Origin: Staphylococcus hsinchuensis | Lineage (GTDB): Bacteria; Bacillota; Bacilli; Staphylococcales; Staphylococcaceae | Reading direction: 5' to 3' | DNA length: 64,000 bases | Assembly: GCF_038789205.1 (NCBI RefSeq) | Contig: NZ_CP128355.1 | Location: 2,132,955 to 2,196,954, forward strand | Notes under the pieces: model-generated | Seen by the model: the letters and a program-made list of their open reading frames with translations, nothing else | The model's database searches: none | Told to the model about the DNA's origin: nothing | Shown: one piece after another, positions 60,897 through 64,000 of the stretch | Layout: each line of letters opens with the position of its first letter | How positions within the stretch are numbered: position 1 is the first letter of the stretch | Program-made: the position numbers and the translations under genes

Positions 60897-61481
60897 ATGG
60901 AAATTAAACCAATTACAACTTATACAGGTAAAGTTGTCCCCCTATTTCACGATAATATTGATACAGACCAAATTATTCCTAAAGTCCATTTAAAACGTAT
61001 TTCGAAATCAGGGTTTGGACCATTCGCTTTCGATGAATGGCGCTATTTGGAAGATGGCACTGATAATCCAGAATTTAATCCGAATAAACCAGAGTATAGA
61101 GATGCGACAATATTGATTACAGGCGATAACTTTGGTTGTGGTTCTAGCCGTGAACACGCAGCTTGGGCATTAAAAGATTACGGCTTTGACATCATCATTG
61201 CGGGTAGCTTTAGTGATATCTTCTACATGAATTGCACTAAAAATGCAATGCTTCCAATCGTGTTAGATAATCATGTTCGAGAATATTTAGCACAAGCTAA
61301 ATCAATTACAGTAGATTTACCTAATCAAACTGTTTTTACTGACGAACACAGCTATAAATTTGATATCGATGAAACATGGAAAAACAAATTGATTCAAGGA
61401 CTAGATGATATCGCTGTGACGTTAGAATATGAAGATAAAATCAAATCATTCGAAAAGAATCATTCATTCATGCAAAATTAA
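60897..61481 (+). CDS. leuD: Isopropylmalate isomerase small subunit
   Basis: The 194-residue swivel subunit has [24 protein letters not shown] near residues 18-41 and the conserved [17 protein letters not shown] near 79-95. It completes the substrate site of LeuC. It starts one nt after leuC. Confidence 0.97.
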   Translation: MEIKPITTYTGKVVPLFHDNIDTDQIIPKVHLKRISKSGFGPFAFDEWRYLEDGTDNPEFNPNKPEYRDATILITGDNFGCGSSREHAAWALKDYGFDIIIAGSFSDIFYMNCTKNAMLPIVLDNHVREYLAQAKSITVDLPNQTVFTDEHSYKFDIDETWKNKLIQGLDDIAVTLEYEDKIKSFEKNHSFMQN

Positions 61482-61503
61482 TTTACAAAGGTGTGGAACA
61501 ATA

Positions 61504-62772
61504 ATGACTATGAACACAACAGTTTCTTCAAAAGAAATCGATGAAGCTTTTTTACAATTAAAAGATGTAGTGAAGGAAACGCCCTTACAAAAAGATCTAT
61601 ATCTATCTCATAAATACGACTGTAATGTCTATTTGAAACGTGAAGATATGCAATGGGTTCGTTCCTTTAAATTAAGAGGTGCTTACAACGCTATTATCGC
61701 TTTGAATGAAGCAGATAGACAAAACGGGGTCACTTGTGCAAGTGCTGGTAACCATGCACAAGGTGTAGCTTATACCGCAAGCGAACTTAATCTCCAAGCT
61801 GTTATTTTCATGCCTGTAACTACCCCATTACAAAAAATTAATCAAGTTAAATTTTTTGGTGGAGAAAATGTTAAAGTCATATTAACAGGAGATACATTTG
61901 ATGATTGTTTAAAAGAAGCCTTGGTTTACACAGAAGAACAAAAGATGAATTTTATCGATCCATATAATAACATTTATACCATTGCTGGACAAGGCACAAT
62001 AGCGAAAGAAATGATAGAACAAGCTAAATCTGACAATGTTCAATTTGATTATTTATTTGCAGCAATTGGTGGTGGTGGTTTAATTTCAGGTGTAGGTACT
62101 TACTTTAAGACACATTCACCTCAAACCTCAATCATCGGTGTAGAACCTGCTGGTGCAAGTAGTATGTATACTTCTGTGATACAAGAACAACAAATTGTGA
62201 CCTTACCAGAAATTGATAAATTTGTTGATGGAGCATCTGTTGCACGCGTTGGAGAATTAACATTTAATATTGCTAACGATGTTGTCGATGATTATGTTCA
62301 AGTACATGAAGGTGCAGTATGTACAACTATTTTAGATATGTATTCAAAACAAGCGATTATCGCAGAACCTGCTGGTGCTTTAAGTGTGAGTGCACTAGAA
62401 CAATACAAATCACAAATCAAAGGTAAGAACGTAGTTTGTATCGTGAGTGGTGGTAATAACGACATCAAACGCATGAAAGAAATTGAAGAACGCTCATTAT
62501 TATATGAAGAAATGAAACATTACTTCATATTGAACTTCCCTCAACGTCCAGGTGCATTGAGAGAATTTGTTAATGACGTGCTTGGCCCTAAAGATGATAT
62601 TACAAAATTCGAATACCTTAAAAAGTCTTCACAAAATACGGGTACAGTCATTATTGGTATCCAACTCAATGATCATGCTGACTTAAATAACTTAAAAGCA
62701 AACGTCGATGAGTTCGATGCTTCAAATATTTATATTAATGAAAATAAAATGCTCTATTCGTTACTTATTTAG
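61504..62772 (+). CDS. ilvA: Threonine deaminase, biosynthetic
   Basis: The 422-residue PLP enzyme makes 2-oxobutyrate for isoleucine. The PLP lysine is in [13 protein letters not shown] near 54-66, with the phosphate loop IGGGGLISG near 189. The C-terminal part (about 335-422, [17 protein letters not shown]) is one ACT-like regulatory domain. A longer frame starts inside leuD, but the ATG at 61504 after AAAGGTGTGG gives the normal length and N terminus ([16 protein letters not shown]). It is the last gene of the operon. Confidence 0.97.
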   Translation: MTMNTTVSSKEIDEAFLQLKDVVKETPLQKDLYLSHKYDCNVYLKREDMQWVRSFKLRGAYNAIIALNEADRQNGVTCASAGNHAQGVAYTASELNLQAVIFMPVTTPLQKINQVKFFGGENVKVILTGDTFDDCLKEALVYTEEQKMNFIDPYNNIYTIAGQGTIAKEMIEQAKSDNVQFDYLFAAIGGGGLISGVGTYFKTHSPQTSIIGVEPAGASSMYTSVIQEQQIVTLPEIDKFVDGASVARVGELTFNIANDVVDDYVQVHEGAVCTTILDMYSKQAIIAEPAGALSVSALEQYKSQIKGKNVVCIVSGGNNDIKRMKEIEERSLLYEEMKHYFILNFPQRPGALREFVNDVLGPKDDITKFEYLKKSSQNTGTVIIGIQLNDHADLNNLKANVDEFDASNIYINENKMLYSLLI

Positions 62773-62835
62773 TCGCACTCGCCCAAGACAACTTGGGCTT
62801 AGTGCGACTTATGCAAGTGTTTCTACACTTGCGAA
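62771..62835 (+). terminator. First hairpins after ilvA
   Basis: AGTCGCACT/AGTGCGACT (62771-62809), with an inner CCCAAG/CTTGGG stem, is followed by GCAAGTGT/ACACTTGC (62812-62834). They fold but lack a T-run. Confidence 0.65.
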
Positions 62836-62858
62836 CCTTTAAATAAATATTATTAAAT

Positions 62859-62888
62859 TATGCAAGTGCTCATGCACTTGCTTTTTTA
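62859..62888 (+). terminator. Terminator of the ilv-leu operon
   Basis: The palindromic GCAAGTG-CTCATG-CACTTGC is followed by T6, which makes this the likely end of the ilv-leu transcript. Confidence 0.8.
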
Positions 62889-62996
62889 TATCAAAGAAAC
62901 TTAAAGTATCACTTTTCAATTTATTGAAATTAGTGATACTTATGCAAGTGTGTCTACTGCTCATGCACTTACATTTTTTTATCAAAGAAACTTACG
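62859..62996. repeat. Duplicated terminator-like unit downstream of ilvA
   Basis: The unit TATGCAAGTG, a hairpin with CATGCACTT, a T-rich run and ATCAAAGAAACTTA occurs at about 62859-62903 and again at 62941-62996. A GTATCACT/AGTGATAC hairpin lies between. Confidence 0.75.
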
Positions 62997-63029
62997 GTTT
63001 CTTCCATTGACTACTGTGGATTAATCAAA

Positions 63030-63091
63030 TGCCTGGCAACATCCTACTCTTGCGGAACGTAAGTCGGCTACCATCGACGCTAAGGAGAACC
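63030..63091 (-). pseudogene. Decayed 5S rRNA fragment (3' half)
   Basis: TGCCTGGCAACATCCTACTC through TACCATCGACGCTAAGGAG matches the plus-strand image of the 5S gene at 63318-63378, with about four or five changes, and then diverges. The missing 5' half and the changes suggest a remnant of a duplicated 5S gene. Confidence 0.85.
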
Positions 63092-63283
63092 TTCCTGATT
63101 ACGAAGGCAAGCGCTCGCATCTTTCCTCATTTTCGTTCTTTCCTTATTCGCTTACCTCTTGTAAGCTCTTTGCGTCTTTCACTCAATTCGTCAGCTTCAA
63201 ACGCTTTCTTCTATCAGGGACAATGCAAGTTAGAAGTTAAGCTCCTTTTGTGCCTGCGGCACTGATTAGCGCCGTTTGGATAT

Positions 63284-63310
63284 AAAAAAAGAGACCTTTT
63301 GGTCTCTTTG
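63284..63310 (-). terminator. rRNA operon terminator
   Basis: AAAGAGACC/GGTCTCTTT with a T-run on the minus strand, 8 nt after the 5S 3' end. Confidence 0.92.
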
Positions 63311-63317
63311 GGTTATT

Positions 63318-63432
63318 GCCTGGCAACGTCCTACTCTTGCGGAACGTAAGTCCGACTACCATCGGCGCTAAGGAGCTTAACTTCTGTGTTCGGCATGGGA
63401 ACAGGTGTGACCTCCTTGCCATTGTCACCAGA
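63318..63432 (-). rRNA. rrf: 5S ribosomal RNA
   Basis: The minus strand reads TCTGGTGACAATGGCAAGGA at the 5' end, CCATGCCGAACACAG in the middle, and GACGTTGCCAGGCA at the 3' end, the expected ~115-nt 5S of staphylococci. It follows 23S by about 75 nt. Confidence 0.97.
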
Positions 63433-63508
63433 CAATGAACTGTATGAAATTATACATTCAAAACTAGATAATAAGTAAAATGAATGAAACCAAACAAAAC
63501 GTTTAAAA

Positions 63509-64000
<492 letters not shown>

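Overview
This is a low-GC Firmicutes chromosome segment whose gene content and order are those of Staphylococcus (pcrB-pcrA, purB, nadE-pncB, nos-pheA, pmtRABCD, groESL-mroQ-sdrH, agr, scr, rex, the tsa cluster, ilv-leu, rrn). The predicted AIP core (CGGFF) and an RNAIII without a recognisable delta-toxin ORF point to the saprophyticus/xylosus/cohnii side of the genus rather than S. aureus or S. epidermidis. That placement is an inference; I cannot name the species.

Layout. 1-7 kb (minus strand): helicase pcrA (cut by the window edge), pcrB, a TrpR-like regulator, purB, two small yeb-like genes, and the NAD genes nadE-pncB. 7-17 kb: nos-pheA, a dicarboxylate symporter, a beta-helix protein without signal peptide, an isochorismatase-type hydrolase, ppaC, aldehyde dehydrogenase, a lactonase and a YolD-like gene, with three copies of a dispersed inverted-repeat element. 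17-26 kb: a 56-aa membrane protein, an Ntn-hydrolase, a HAAS/DUF4097 pair, a thioredoxin-like protein and the PSM-exporter operon pmtRABCD with two palindromic operators. 26.0-26.2 kb: a compact Fst/par-type type I toxin-antitoxin module with a LexA-like box in the toxin promoter. 26-31 kb: aminotransferase, DinB-like protein, groESL with CIRCE, mroQ. 31-40 kb: a repeat-rich SdrH-type surface protein with a G9 tract before its start codon, two enzymes, then the complete agr locus with RNAIII and its AgrA boxes. 39-51 kb: sucrose genes scrR/scrB/scrK, a YeeE-TusA sulfur pair, rex, an ABC-F protein, a cluster of DnaA boxes, a VOC protein and tsaD-rimI-tsaB-tsaE. 51-63 kb: the branched-chain amino-acid operon ilvDBNC-leuABCD-ilvA behind CodY-like boxes, a leader peptide and an attenuator. 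63-64 kb: the 3' end of an rRNA operon on the minus strand (23S, 5S), plus a decayed 5S fragment.

How it fits together. The most connected part is quorum sensing: MroQ (CPBP protease), SdrH, AgrBDCA, RNAIII and the Pmt exporter all lie within 16 kb. The most interesting non-textbook signals are (i) the SOS-linked par-type toxin module, (ii) an RNAIII that seems to have lost hld and carries three near-identical C-rich hairpins in tandem, (iii) the poly-G tract in the ribosome-binding region of sdrH, and (iv) a DnaA-box cluster between the ABC-F gene and tsaD.
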